A stretch of 64,000 nucleotides of DNA from Bacteroidales bacterium (GCA_024710405.1 JANJUV010000017.1:202771-266770); one strand, 5' to 3'; counted from the first letter of the stretch, positions 8,615 through 17,780 are shown. Numbers and translations are program-made. Notes: generated by a model not told the origin, from the letters alone.

Positions 8615-9442
8615 ATGGAACAAAATCAGGCAATAAAGAAAATTCTGTTGGAAACAGAAAACTTTCAGGCTCACCTCAGAAGAGTTTCTAAACCCGGTCA
8701 TCAATTGCATCCGCTGGATATTGACCTGATGATGGCCAAATTAAGAGGTATCTACGAAGAGGTAATGCAGATGCATAGGTTTACAGGTGTTGGCAATCAT
8801 GATGCACCTCCAGCAGAACCAACAACCGTGAGCAAACAACAGTCAGCGGCTGATGCGGCCGGCAGTGCAGTCAATGCGGATGTTCCGGGTTTCGCTGAAC
8901 CACCAATAACCGTTCATCAGGCACCTGAGCCGGTGGTGGAAATCACTAAAAATAAACCAGAGGAACTTCACGAAAAACAGATTGAAGTTATCATCAACAC
9001 TCCGTCCCCAGTAGTTGAGTTGCAACCTGAAATAATCAGGCAGGAACCAATGACCGAGCATTATGAAATCAAACCAGAGCGTGAATCAGCAAGGCCTCCG
9101 GTGAAAACCACCCTCGACCTCTTTGCTCAATCCGGCGCGGAAAGCATCGCTTCACGATTTGGCGCCGATGACGACCCAAGCATCGCAGCCAGAATGCAAA
9201 AAGCCAAAATAAATGACCTTCGCTCAGCAATAGGAATCAATGATAAGTTTTTGTTTATTAACGATCTGTTCCGCGGCAACATGCAACAATACAACAAAGT
9301 GCTGGATGAACTTAACGATTTCAAGAGTCTGGGTGGAGCCCAAACCTACCTGATGGAACTGAAGGTCGAACACCAATGGGATGCTGAATCCAACGCATTC
9401 AACAGGTTGAGCCATTTTGTCGAACGCAGGTTTGGAGCCTGA
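8615..9442 (+). CDS. Conserved Bacteroidota protein of unknown function
   Basis: A 275-residue soluble protein without signal peptide or membrane segment. Residues 1-55 look helical. Residues about 60-165 form a low-complexity linker rich in Pro, Glu, Val and Ala. The last 85 residues form the conserved part, with KINDLRSAIGINDKFLFIND and a helical end rich in aromatic and charged residues. I recognise this C-terminal segment as recurrent in Bacteroidota proteins but know no function for it. The layout of conserved tail plus variable acidic linker suggests a binding or scaffold role, which is an inference. The M28 peptidase starts 16 nt downstream. Confidence 0.75.
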   Translation: MEQNQAIKKILLETENFQAHLRRVSKPGHQLHPLDIDLMMAKLRGIYEEVMQMHRFTGVGNHDAPPAEPTTVSKQQSAADAAGSAVNADVPGFAEPPITVHQAPEPVVEITKNKPEELHEKQIEVIINTPSPVVELQPEIIRQEPMTEHYEIKPERESARPPVKTTLDLFAQSGAESIASRFGADDDPSIAARMQKAKINDLRSAIGINDKFLFINDLFRGNMQQYNKVLDELNDFKSLGGAQTYLMELKVEHQWDAESNAFNRLSHFVERRFGA

Positions 9443-9458
9443 AAAGATGATATTCACT

Positions 9459-10733
9459 ATGAAAAAATTATTTTTACTCATTGTTGCCCTGACGGGCTTC
9501 GTTTTTCTTTCAGCTCAGGACAGGGGATATGTTCATCGTATTGTGAGAGAATTATCCTCTCCGGCACTTCATGGCCGGGGCTATGTCAGGTCGGGAGACA
9601 TCAGGGCAGCCGTGATTCTTGAAAAAGAAATGAAAAAAGCTGGTTTACAGGCTTTCAATGGTGATTATGTACAACGCTATTCTTTTTCTATTAACAGTTT
9701 TCCGGGAAAACTAACCGTTAAAGCAGGCAAAAAGAAACTCCGCCCCGGATACGATTTTGTGTTGGCGCCCAGCGTGACTTCAATGGACGAAACATTCAAT
9801 CTGCATTGGATTCCTGACACTGTAACCACAATTGAGTCAGCCCTGAAAATCATGGATACCACCGGTCTCAGCAGAAGCCTGGTTGTTGCTCCCTCCGGAA
9901 TACAATCTCTTTACAGGACAGGTTTCCCCGGCGCGCGCGGTGTTATTCAGCTTACGAAAGGTAATGTGTGGTGGCATGTTTCTGGAGCCAGGGAACCATC
10001 GGGCAAAATTGCACTAATGATGCGCGAATCAGCCTTATCAAAAGAAACCCGGCATATCAGTATCGAGGTTGAAAGTGAGTTTCTGGTTGATCATGAAGCA
10101 CGTAATTTGATCGGATATGTACCCGGAACGGCAGAGCCTGATACATTTATCGTATTCATTGCACATTATGACCATCTCGGACGAATGGGAGCCAAAACCT
10201 TGTTTCCGGGTGCTAATGACAATGCCAGCGGTACTGCCACCGTGCTTGATCTGGCCCGCTATTATGCAGCAAACCCAAACAGGGCATATTACTCCATGGC
10301 CTTCATTCTGGTTTCAGGAGAAGAAGCGGGCCTTTTGGGTTCATTTTACAATGCCGACAATCCCTTGTTTCCCCTCAGCAATATTAAATTCCTGATCAAT
10401 ATGGACATGGTGGGCACCGGAAGCGAAGGTTTGTCCATTGTTAATGGTGATCTGTTTCCCCGGGCTGTTGACATATTCAAACAAATCAACAGCGAAAAGG
10501 GATATTTTGCCAACATCAGATCAGGCGGCGAATCGTGCAACAGTGATCATTGCCCCTATTACCGCAAAGGTGTACCTTCCGTGTTTCTGTTTACCCGCGG
10601 AGCCGAAAACCGAGAATACCATAACGTTTACGACACACCCGAACGGCTTCCCTTTACAGCTTATGACCAATTGTTCGGTATCATCACTGACTTTGCCATT
10701 GCATTGCAACCGGAACTGAAGAACGAAAAATGA
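9459..10733 (+). CDS. Exported M28 family zinc metallopeptidase
   Basis: Probable aminopeptidase of the M28 family, with two zinc ions. The start is placed at ATG 9459, because the sequence from there is a standard signal peptide (MKKLFLLIVALTGFVFLSAQ); the open frame extends 14 codons further upstream into the preceding gene. The metal ligands are visible in order: AHYDHLG, PGANDNASG, SGEEAGLLGS, NMDMVGTGSEG and the final His in EYHNVYDTPE. An N-terminal region of about 150 residues precedes the catalytic domain. Its stop codon overlaps the start of a small membrane protein gene (ATGA), so the two are coupled. Confidence 0.9.
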   Translation: MKKLFLLIVALTGFVFLSAQDRGYVHRIVRELSSPALHGRGYVRSGDIRAAVILEKEMKKAGLQAFNGDYVQRYSFSINSFPGKLTVKAGKKKLRPGYDFVLAPSVTSMDETFNLHWIPDTVTTIESALKIMDTTGLSRSLVVAPSGIQSLYRTGFPGARGVIQLTKGNVWWHVSGAREPSGKIALMMRESALSKETRHISIEVESEFLVDHEARNLIGYVPGTAEPDTFIVFIAHYDHLGRMGAKTLFPGANDNASGTATVLDLARYYAANPNRAYYSMAFILVSGEEAGLLGSFYNADNPLFPLSNIKFLINMDMVGTGSEGLSIVNGDLFPRAVDIFKQINSEKGYFANIRSGGESCNSDHCPYYRKGVPSVFLFTRGAENREYHNVYDTPERLPFTAYDQLFGIITDFAIALQPELKNEK

Positions 10734-10864
10734 GGCTATTGGTGATTATATTAAGTCTGGTTGTGGTTGGTATTTTTACTCTGATCACATTTTATACTTC
10801 TATCAACAGCGGAGCCGGAAAAATGGAAGAATGGTTCAGAAAGCTCAATGGCAAACGTAAATAA
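10730..10864 (+). CDS. Small single-span membrane protein (44 aa)
   Basis: Starts inside the stop codon of the peptidase gene (ATGA overlap) and ends 6 nt before rsmI. The 44 residues consist of a hydrophobic N-terminal helix (LLVIILSLVVVGIFTLITFY) followed by a short basic tail with EEWFRKLNGKRK. There is no cysteine for lipid attachment. The tight spacing on both sides argues that it is translated. It could be a membrane anchor or small accessory protein, but no family is recognised. Confidence 0.6.
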   Translation: MRLLVIILSLVVVGIFTLITFYTSINSGAGKMEEWFRKLNGKRK

Positions 10865-10870
10865 AAACAT

Positions 10871-11548
10871 ATGTCGAAGCTCTATCTCGTTCCTACACCC
10901 ATTGGTAATCTCGAAGACATTACCCTGAGGGCTATTCGTATCCTGAAAGAAGAGGTTGACCTGATACTGGCCGAAGACACCCGCAAAACAGGAATTCTGC
11001 TGAAGCACTTCGGCATTTCGAAACCTATGACGGCATTTCATCAACACAACGAGCACCAGCAGCTTAGCAGAATCGTTGACAGGCTTAAGTCAGGAGAATC
11101 CATGGCATTGGTGACAGATGCCGGCACACCCGGAATTTCAGATCCCGGATTTTTGCTGTCGAGGGCGTGTGTCAAAGAAGGTATTCCGATTGAAAGCCTG
11201 CCTGGCCCGACAGCTTTTGTGCCTGCTTTGCTCTGTTCGGGGCTTCCCTGCGAGCGTTTTTTGTTTGAAGGGTTCCTGCCACAGAAAAAAGGGCGCATGA
11301 CACGCATCGCTGAAATAGCAGCTTCGCAGGTGACAGTTGTGCTCTACGAATCGCCCCACCGGTTGCTGAAAACACTGCAACAATTAGCAAGTGTCGCAGG
11401 CAATGACCGGCCTGTTTCTGTCTCCCGCGAAATCTCCAAAATCCATGAAGAACATGTTCGCGGCACACTGTCAGAGGTGATCCGGCATTTCATCACCTCA
11501 GAAGTTAGGGGCGAAATAGTTGTTGTGCTGGGGTCCTCGACACACTAA
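10871..11548 (+). CDS. rsmI: 16S rRNA (cytidine(1402)-2'-O)-methyltransferase
   Basis: Methylates the ribose of C1402 in the decoding centre of 16S rRNA with S-adenosylmethionine. The 225 residues show the family start LYLVPTPIGNLEDITLRA, then ILAEDTRKTGILLKHF, the SAM-binding loop VTDAGTPGISDPG and LPGPTAFVPALLCSGLP. The protein is somewhat shorter than the E. coli enzyme (286 residues) and lacks its C-terminal extension, as other Bacteroidota homologues do. It lies 6 nt after the small membrane protein gene, in an apparent operon with the M28 peptidase. Confidence 0.95.
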   Translation: MSKLYLVPTPIGNLEDITLRAIRILKEEVDLILAEDTRKTGILLKHFGISKPMTAFHQHNEHQQLSRIVDRLKSGESMALVTDAGTPGISDPGFLLSRACVKEGIPIESLPGPTAFVPALLCSGLPCERFLFEGFLPQKKGRMTRIAEIAASQVTVVLYESPHRLLKTLQQLASVAGNDRPVSVSREISKIHEEHVRGTLSEVIRHFITSEVRGEIVVVLGSSTH

Positions 11549-11797
11549 TTATTCCTTTTACTTTGCTTTTATGCAGCAACTTCATCGCAGTTGCCTGCCT
11601 GGGCATTTCTGTGTTTACTATTTGCGTGCTGCCGATACATTTTTTGTTCGTCAGCGAACAAATCTGTACGCTACTGATGCAGGAACACAAATTGCAATTC
11701 ACGATCATTTTGATTGTATATTATTATATATCTGTGTATTACAAACTTTGGCACGCACTTGGTAATTGAAAGGAAAACAATACTAAAACTTAAAAAA

Positions 11798-12196
11798 ATG
11801 AAAACTCTGATCTTAACCCTGAACCTGATCCTCGGCCTGACGATAAATTCGCTGGCAAGTGGCGAACAGATAACATTAAGAGAGGAAGCCTATATTGATG
11901 ACATCCCTTTCAACACCGAACTTGTCGTACGCGATTTCTTTTCAAGGCAATTTGTTGCAGACACATTGCGTCCGGACACAGAGGAGTATGTAAACGATAT
12001 TCCTTTCGACACACATGCAATTCTGGCAAAGATGCACAGCGACTCTGCCACCTCAGTCAGATACCAGCCTGTTGCAGAATTGTACATTGATGATATACCT
12101 TTCAGGACTGAGCTGATTGTTAACCGCTACTGCCACGGAAACCACTCAGGAATATGCCGCCTGTTCAGCGACAGGGAAATAAGCCTGAAAAACTAA
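11798..12196 (+). CDS. Small exported protein with three YIDDIPF-type repeats
   Basis: A 132-residue protein with a signal peptide (MKTLILTLNLILGLTINSLA, cleavage near residue 20-21). The mature part contains three copies of a short motif: AYIDDIPFNTELVV, EYVNDIPFDTHAIL and LYIDDIPFRTELIV, about 38-40 residues apart. The consensus is Y-[IV]-[DN]-DIPF-x-T-x-x-[IVL]. The C-terminus has two cysteines that may form a disulfide. No enzyme motif is present. Similar DIPF motifs occur in other Bacteroidota exported proteins in my memory, without an assigned function. A 249-nt AT-rich region lies upstream. Confidence 0.75.
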   Translation: MKTLILTLNLILGLTINSLASGEQITLREEAYIDDIPFNTELVVRDFFSRQFVADTLRPDTEEYVNDIPFDTHAILAKMHSDSATSVRYQPVAELYIDDIPFRTELIVNRYCHGNHSGICRLFSDREISLKN

Positions 12197-12224
12197 AAAC
12201 ACCAGACAATCGTGAATTCCTGAC

Positions 12225-12258
12225 AAAGCCGAAAACTACCTCTGTTTCCGGCTTTTTT
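12225..12258. terminator. Rho-independent terminator shared by convergent genes
   Basis: The stem arms AAAGCCGAAAAC (12225-12236) and GTTTCCGGCTTT (12244-12255) pair with one mismatch around a 7-nt loop, followed by T residues to 12258. The reverse strand also has a T run (from the AAA at the left arm), so it can serve both the gene ending at 12196 and gldH ending at 12236, whose stop codon lies in the stem. Confidence 0.75.
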
Positions 12259-12724
12259 GAATCTTATAACCAACAGCTGTGACTCCCGCAGTATTAAACT
12301 TTGTAAGTTTGTTTTCGATCCTGATTTTATATGTACCATCTTCTGGTATTTTCATTCCCTGAATTACAGGCAATTCCACACGATACACCCCATCGTTGTT
12401 CCGACCCAGCCACACACCCAGTGTATCCTTGAGCTCAAACATGTAATCACGTGTCCGCATACCACCCTCAGGAAGATACAGCGTAAAATTAAGGTCGATA
12501 TAATCATTCGGATAATCAATTGTGTGCTCAAAAACAACCAATATATCCGTGGGATGATCATTTTTCGCCAATCCTGCATCAAATTCCAGAATATCGAATC
12601 GGTTCCATGTCTGGTTTACAAATGCCCTGATCTCCTCCTGCACTAAAGGCTTATGGCATGAGAAACCCAAAAATAAAATTGTGAAAAACAATAAAATACG
12701 ATGATTAAGATGGCTTGATTTCAT
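12236..12724 (-). CDS. gldH: Gliding motility lipoprotein GldH-like
   Basis: A 162-residue lipoprotein with lipobox LGFSC (Cys23). The family pattern is visible: a tryptophan-containing N-terminal stretch, then a beta-rich domain with DYIDLNFTLYLPEGG, ELKDTLGVWLGRNNDGVYRVELPV and GTYKIRIENKL. GldH is needed for gliding in Flavobacterium johnsoniae and is also common in non-gliding Bacteroidota, where its role is not clear. No other gld gene is in the window, but the type IX sorting domain on the protein at 34.9 kb shows that the cell has the related secretion system. Confidence 0.85.
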   Translation of the reverse strand: MKSSHLNHRILLFFTILFLGFSCHKPLVQEEIRAFVNQTWNRFDILEFDAGLAKNDHPTDILVVFEHTIDYPNDYIDLNFTLYLPEGGMRTRDYMFELKDTLGVWLGRNNDGVYRVELPVIQGMKIPEDGTYKIRIENKLTKFNTAGVTAVGYKIQKSRKQR

Positions 12725-12854
12725 AATTAATTCCTAATTCATTGGGCAACAACTAAACGGGTTCAAAAATATACAAATGATTCGTAAAGAACACTCTTTT
12801 TCTGAAATATACTGATTATACAGACTATACGATTTCGTAATGTTAAATTAATTT

Positions 12855-12883
12855 TTTGCGAAATGGAAAAATCCGTATTTTTG
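12855..12883 (+). promoter_or_regulatory. Promoter of the polysaccharide export unit
   Basis: A perfect -7 box TATTTTTG lies at 12876-12883, with TTTG at 12855-12858, 17 nt upstream (slightly short for the family). The start codon of the Wza-like gene is 47 nt downstream, leaving a short leader. Confidence 0.6.
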
Positions 12884-12929
12884 CGGCCATCAGTCACTTC
12901 CCAACTTTTAGAACACAACCTGACTTTAC

Positions 12930-13721
12930 ATGAACAGATTTTTTGGACTTATAAAAACAACGACCCTTTTTGCATTGGTAGTCGGAGGTTTCATGATATC
13001 CTCCTGTGTACCACAGCGCAAAATGATGTTTCTCCAGGACGGAAAGAAGCAGGCCACCGAAAAAGTGTATGAAAACGACAGATCGGTTTCCTATAAACTC
13101 CAGCCTGGCGACAACATCTACATCAAAGTAGTCAGCCTTGATGAAAAAACATCTACCCTGTTTAATCCCATCGGAGCCGGAAACTATTCACAATTTACGA
13201 ACGACGCCTCTGTGTATCTGAACAGCTACACCGTAAGCGAGCAGGGAACAATCGAATTCCCATTGGCCGGGCAGGTTTATGTCCAGAACATGAATATTGA
13301 AGAGGTGAAACAGCGCATCCAGATAATTCTCGACGAATATCTGAAAGAAACAGTATTGATCGTAAAACTGGTAAACTTCAACCTTACGGTTTTAGGTGAG
13401 GTGAAAAGACCCGGTCAGTATAAAGTATATCAGTCAGGGATTAATATTTTTGAAGCCGTGAGCATGGCAGGCGACCTTACCGAGTTTGCAGACAGGAAAG
13501 AAGTAGTCATTGTACGCCAGACCAAAACGGGCTCTGAGACCATAGTTGTGAATCTTGAAAAAGCCAATATACTGAGTTCAGACTTCTATTACCTTAAACC
13601 CAATGACATCATCTATGTGAGGCCATTAAAAATCAAGCAATATGGCTTTGCTACATTCCCTTATGCCCTGATATTTTCGACCATTTCGACTGCATTACTA
13701 TTGATCAACTTCTTTAAATAA
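12930..13721 (+). CDS. Polysaccharide export outer-membrane lipoprotein (Wza/BexD type)
   Basis: Forms the outer-membrane channel for capsule or exopolysaccharide export. The 263 residues begin with a lipoprotein signal (lipobox MISSC, Cys26). The Poly_export domain follows (YKLQPGDNIYIKVVSLDE), then an SLBB domain with NLTVLGEVKRPGQYKVYQSG. A hydrophobic C-terminal helix (about residues 243-260) could insert into the outer membrane, as in Wza. The gene is followed after 6 nt by the tyrosine kinase gene, forming the standard Wza-Wzc pair. A promoter lies just upstream. Confidence 0.93.
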   Translation: MNRFFGLIKTTTLFALVVGGFMISSCVPQRKMMFLQDGKKQATEKVYENDRSVSYKLQPGDNIYIKVVSLDEKTSTLFNPIGAGNYSQFTNDASVYLNSYTVSEQGTIEFPLAGQVYVQNMNIEEVKQRIQIILDEYLKETVLIVKLVNFNLTVLGEVKRPGQYKVYQSGINIFEAVSMAGDLTEFADRKEVVIVRQTKTGSETIVVNLEKANILSSDFYYLKPNDIIYVRPLKIKQYGFATFPYALIFSTISTALLLINFFK

Positions 13722-13727
13722 GACATA

Positions 13728-16181
13728 GTGGAAAACCTACAACCCTACCAGCAAGAAGAAAGCATTGACCTGAAGGCGTTATTCTTCAAATTTACCCGTT
13801 TTTGGTATTTGTTTGCCATTTCTATCTTCATTGCCATGCTCGTGGCATTTCTGTTCAACAAATATACCAAGCCTGTGTATGAGGTAAAAACGATGGTTCT
13901 GGTGAAAGACGACAAATCGAAAATTGATCCATCAGCCCTGTTGGGGCTTGGTTTCAGCGGATCGCAACAAAACCTCCAGAATGAGATTGGGGTGCTCATG
14001 TCTTACTCTCTGAGTCACAGGGTAGTCAAACAGCTCAATTTCGAAGTATCTTATTTTGTTGAAGATGGTCTGATCACAAAAGAAGTGTACAAAGAATCAT
14101 ATTACACTGTTGAAGTTGATTTCAGCGTGCCCCAGGCAGTCAATCTGCCTTACAACCTTACGTTTGTTGACAACAACAGCTTCAGGATTGACGCCGAAGG
14201 TGAGATGATCAGCTCTTATGATTACGATAAATCTGAAAACGTTGGAAAACCCTTTGAAAAGATCAAATGGTCAGGAACATTCTTATTCGGCGAGTGGGTG
14301 GATAATGGATTCAACAAATTCCGCATTGTGCTGAACGATAATTTCGATGGTGATGTGGATCCTGCTGCCCGTAACCGATTTGTTTTCAATGATTATAAAT
14401 CACTCTTGAATGTTTTGCGCGGATTTAAGATCGAGCCCATCAACCGCGAAGCTTCCATCCTCGAAATTTCGCTCAGGGGCAACATCAAAGAAAAATCAGC
14501 TGATTTCCTCAATAAACTTACCGAGAATTATCTGCAGCGCAACCTCGAAAGAAAAAATCAGATTGCGGAGAATACCATATTGTTTATAAACCAGCAGCTG
14601 GTGGATATTCAGGACTCCTTGTCAAAAGCTGAATTCGATCTGCAGGATTTCCAAACGAGCAATGAGCTTATGGACCTCGATTTTCAGTCGCAACAGGCCT
14701 TCGAATATGTAAAGGATCTGGAAAAACAAAAGGCTGAAATGATGGTAAAATCAAAATACTACCGAAGCCTTCAGACTTATGTTCAGACCAATCTTGACGA
14801 GCTGAACAGGCTGGTTGCACCAAGCGCAATGGGAATTGAGGATCCATTGCTTAACAGATTGGTGCAGGAGCTGGTTAATTTATCGACTGCTAAATCAGAA
14901 CAATTATTTACTTCGACCGAAAAGCACCCCTCTGTTGTGGCTATTGACAATCAGATTATCAATACCAAAAGAACCTTACTTGAAAATATACAGAACATTA
15001 TCCGGAATTCGGATGTGGCCATCGGAGACCTGAACCGCAGGATTGCAGATGTGGAAGTACAACTCAACAAACTCCCGGCAACGCAACGTCTTCTTGTTGG
15101 CTATACCCGTAAATTCCAGCTCAACGATGCTATTTATAATTTCCTGATGCAAAAAAGAGCAGAGGCACAGATCACCAAAGCTTCGAACCTTCCGGATAAC
15201 GAAGTAGTTGACTCGGCCATGAGCACTTTGGGCACACAGGTGTTTCCCAAAAAAAGCCTTAACTACACCATTGCACTGCTTCTTGGGTTGCTGATACCTG
15301 TAGCCTATGTTTTGGGTCGCGACTATCTGAACGACAAAATAGTTGATCGCAAGGATATTGAAAAAGCAACACGCTTTTCAATTGTGGGACAGATCATGCA
15401 CTCGAACAAGGATACCCAGCTTGTGGTTGCCGATTCACCAAAATCCTCCATCTCAGAATCTTTCAGGTCGGTTCGAACGAACATCGAATATTTGATGAAG
15501 GGCAAGGAAAAGAGCACCATTCTGATTACTGCAGATATGGTGAGCGCCGGAAAGACCTTTGTTTCCATCAACATGGCCAGTATTTACGCAATGTATGGAA
15601 AAAAGACCGTGTTGCTTGGATTCGACCTTCGTAAACCAAAAATTTATCAGGACTTCGGGGTTTCCAATACTGCCGGATTGAGCACCTACCTGATCAATAA
15701 ACACACCCTTGACGAAATCATCCAGCCTTCAGGCAAGGTAGAAAACTTCGACCTGATCATGGCCGGTCCGGTGCCACCAAACCCTGCAGAGCTGATCGCC
15801 TCCGATAAGTGCGGCGAATTATTCAGGGAACTCAGCAAAAGATATGACTACATCATCGTTGATACTCCGCCTGTTGGACTGGTAACCGATGCCTTCCTGC
15901 TGATGCGCCATGCAGACGTAAACCTGTTTATTGTACGTCAGAACTATACCCACAAAAAGATTTTCGAATCTATTATCAAAGATATTGAGGATCGCGGCCT
16001 GAACATGGGCATATTGGTAAATGATGTCCGCATGGGCGGAGGTTACGGATATGGATACGGTTATGGCTATGGATACGGTTATGGATACGGTTATGGTTAC
16101 GGTTACGGTTACGGATACTATACTGACGAACAAAAAGACAAAACACCCGGCTTTTTCAAACGCCTGCTGAACAAAATCTGA
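13728..16181 (+). CDS. Wzc-type chain-length determinant with BY tyrosine kinase domain
   Basis: Inner-membrane protein that controls polymer length and export through cycles of tyrosine autophosphorylation. The 817 residues (GTG start) contain an N-terminal Wzz domain with TM1 near residues 25-45, a long periplasmic coiled-coil region, TM2 near 510-525, and the kinase with Walker A SAGKT (Lys609), Walker A' LLGFDLRKPK and Walker B YIIVDTPPVG. The C-terminus carries a striking tail of 13 Gly-Tyr dipeptides, which should be the phosphorylation cluster. It is directly followed by the UpxY gene. Confidence 0.95.
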   Translation: MENLQPYQQEESIDLKALFFKFTRFWYLFAISIFIAMLVAFLFNKYTKPVYEVKTMVLVKDDKSKIDPSALLGLGFSGSQQNLQNEIGVLMSYSLSHRVVKQLNFEVSYFVEDGLITKEVYKESYYTVEVDFSVPQAVNLPYNLTFVDNNSFRIDAEGEMISSYDYDKSENVGKPFEKIKWSGTFLFGEWVDNGFNKFRIVLNDNFDGDVDPAARNRFVFNDYKSLLNVLRGFKIEPINREASILEISLRGNIKEKSADFLNKLTENYLQRNLERKNQIAENTILFINQQLVDIQDSLSKAEFDLQDFQTSNELMDLDFQSQQAFEYVKDLEKQKAEMMVKSKYYRSLQTYVQTNLDELNRLVAPSAMGIEDPLLNRLVQELVNLSTAKSEQLFTSTEKHPSVVAIDNQIINTKRTLLENIQNIIRNSDVAIGDLNRRIADVEVQLNKLPATQRLLVGYTRKFQLNDAIYNFLMQKRAEAQITKASNLPDNEVVDSAMSTLGTQVFPKKSLNYTIALLLGLLIPVAYVLGRDYLNDKIVDRKDIEKATRFSIVGQIMHSNKDTQLVVADSPKSSISESFRSVRTNIEYLMKGKEKSTILITADMVSAGKTFVSINMASIYAMYGKKTVLLGFDLRKPKIYQDFGVSNTAGLSTYLINKHTLDEIIQPSGKVENFDLIMAGPVPPNPAELIASDKCGELFRELSKRYDYIIVDTPPVGLVTDAFLLMRHADVNLFIVRQNYTHKKIFESIIKDIEDRGLNMGILVNDVRMGGGYGYGYGYGYGYGYGYGYGYGYGYGYYTDEQKDKTPGFFKRLLNKI
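16041..16118 (+). repeat. Hexamer tandem repeat encoding the Gly-Tyr tail of the kinase
   Basis: Thirteen consecutive hexamers of form GG[TAC]TA[TC] encode 13 Gly-Tyr pairs. The third and sixth positions vary, but only in synonymous ways, so selection keeps the dipeptide. Gain or loss of units by slippage would keep the frame and change the number of tyrosines. Confidence 0.95.
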
Positions 16182-16203
16182 TGTGGATTTTATCCATAAT
16201 CCG

Positions 16204-16743
16204 ATGCCGACAGACAAAAATGAAGGATCACGGCCTTACTGGTATGCCGTTTATACCCGCTCGAAAGCTGAACGTAAGGTTTTAGCTGAGCTTGAGCGCT
16301 TGGGAGTCATAGCCTATCTGCCTCTCGTAACCCGTATAAAACTATGGAGCGACAGGAAAAAGAAAGTCATTGAGCCCCTGTTTAGAAGTTATTTGTTCGT
16401 TCTTTCTTACGAAAGCGATCATTTCAAGGTGGTGCAAACAGAAGGTGTTCTGAAGATTGTTGGTTTTGGCAAAAAACCTGTCAAAATACCCGATCAGCAG
16501 ATTGAAGCCATTCGCTTTTATGTGAACGACCTAACACATGAAGAAGAAGTCGGGCCGGAAAACCTGAATATCGGCCAGTTGGTACGAGTAAAACATGGCC
16601 CGATGGAGGGCCTGATCGGAAGACTTATTCGTAACAAAAACAAATTCAGGCTTATCGTAATGATTGAAGCTGTTGGCAAAAGCATAACGATCAATATTCC
16701 ACGAACACGGGTGGAAGCTGCACCACCGGAAGCCGACAGCTGA
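16204..16743 (+). CDS. UpxY/RfaH-like transcription antitermination protein
   Basis: NusG paralogue that helps RNA polymerase read through long polysaccharide operons. From the ATG at 16204 the protein has 179 residues; a GTG at 16183 would add seven. The NGN domain starts with WYAVYTRSKAERKVLAELE, and the KOW domain contains VRVKHGPMEGLIGRLIRNKN. The gene follows the kinase with almost no gap. In Bacteroides, UpxY proteins come first in capsule operons; here it is third, so it may act on another operon such as the locus at 50-63 kb. That target is an inference. Confidence 0.9.
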   Translation: MPTDKNEGSRPYWYAVYTRSKAERKVLAELERLGVIAYLPLVTRIKLWSDRKKKVIEPLFRSYLFVLSYESDHFKVVQTEGVLKIVGFGKKPVKIPDQQIEAIRFYVNDLTHEEEVGPENLNIGQLVRVKHGPMEGLIGRLIRNKNKFRLIVMIEAVGKSITINIPRTRVEAAPPEADS

Positions 16744-16781
16744 CGGGTTGTCTTCCATGCAACAATCACAAAACTTGAAAT

Positions 16782-17771
16782 ATGGAAACAAATATATTTG
16801 AAAAAACCCCTGTTCTGGTTACCGGCGGAGCCGGTTTTATCGGCGCCAATCTTGTTGAAGCCCTTCTCAGGCTGAATGCAGTGGTTACCTGCCTTGACAA
16901 TTTCGCCACCGGTCACCGGCATAATATTGAGCCTTTTCTGCAATTGCCAAATTTCAGGTTTATTGAAGGGGATATTCGTGATTTAATCACCTGTCGGAAA
17001 GCCTGTGAAGGACAGAAATTCGTGTTTCATCAAGCCGCCCTGGGCTCGGTTCCCCGATCAATCAACGACCCTGCAACAACCAATGCCGTAAATATCAGCG
17101 GCATGCTCAATATGCTGATCGCTGCACGCGATGCCGGGATCGAAAGATTCGTTTATGCTGCCAGCTCAAGCACTTATGGTGACTCTGAGCACCTTCCCAA
17201 GGTAGAGGATGTAATCGGTAAACCCCTGTCGCCCTATGCCATCACCAAATACGTCAATGAGTTGTATGCCGATGTTTTTGCCCGAACCTACGGCTTTTCA
17301 ACCATTGGGCTGAGGTATTTCAATGTTTTTGGCCGACGACAGGATCCCAATGGGGCTTATGCAGCAGTAATCCCTAAATGGGTGATGCAGTTTATAAGTC
17401 ACGAAAGTCCAGTGATCAATGGCGGAGGAGAGTACAGCCGCGATTTCACCTATGTGGACAATGTAATTCAGGCTAATCTGTTGGCCGCGAAAACAACCAA
17501 TCAGGAAGCACTAAATCAGGTATATAATGTTGCCTACGGCGACCGCACTACACTGAACCAGCTTGCCGGTTACCTAAGGGATATTCTGTCGGGCTACGAT
17601 CCCGAAATTGCAGGGGTTGAAATACTACACGGGCCTTACCGCAAGGGTGACATCCCACATTCGCTTGCATCTGTTGAAAAAGCCCGGAAACTACTGGGCT
17701 ATAACCCATTGTTTGACCTAAAAGCCGGACTCACAGAAGCATGTTCATGGTACTGGGAAAATCTGAGATAA
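16782..17771 (+). CDS. NAD-dependent UDP-sugar 4-epimerase (WbpP/TviC-like)
   Basis: Short-chain dehydrogenase/reductase that interconverts UDP-sugars for polysaccharide synthesis. The 329 residues show the NAD-binding motif [17 protein letters not shown], the catalytic serine region [16 protein letters not shown] and the YxxxK motif [15 protein letters not shown]. The sequence [24 protein letters not shown] is characteristic of the WbpP/TviC group that prefers UDP-N-acetylglucosamine and its uronate. The exact substrate cannot be read from sequence. It ends the export unit and converges on the pyrophosphatase gene 10 nt away. Confidence 0.9.
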   Translation: METNIFEKTPVLVTGGAGFIGANLVEALLRLNAVVTCLDNFATGHRHNIEPFLQLPNFRFIEGDIRDLITCRKACEGQKFVFHQAALGSVPRSINDPATTNAVNISGMLNMLIAARDAGIERFVYAASSSTYGDSEHLPKVEDVIGKPLSPYAITKYVNELYADVFARTYGFSTIGLRYFNVFGRRQDPNGAYAAVIPKWVMQFISHESPVINGGGEYSRDFTYVDNVIQANLLAAKTTNQEALNQVYNVAYGDRTTLNQLAGYLRDILSGYDPEIAGVEILHGPYRKGDIPHSLASVEKARKLLGYNPLFDLKAGLTEACSWYWENLR

Positions 17772-17780
17772 GAAAAAGGG

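Noticed and set aside
12257..12646. Plus-strand 129-residue frame across gldH
   Set aside because: Antisense to gldH, which has a proper lipobox and family motifs.
16183..16203. GTG start for the UpxY gene
   Set aside because: The seven extra residues are not part of the NGN domain, and an ATG follows at 16204. The choice is not proven.
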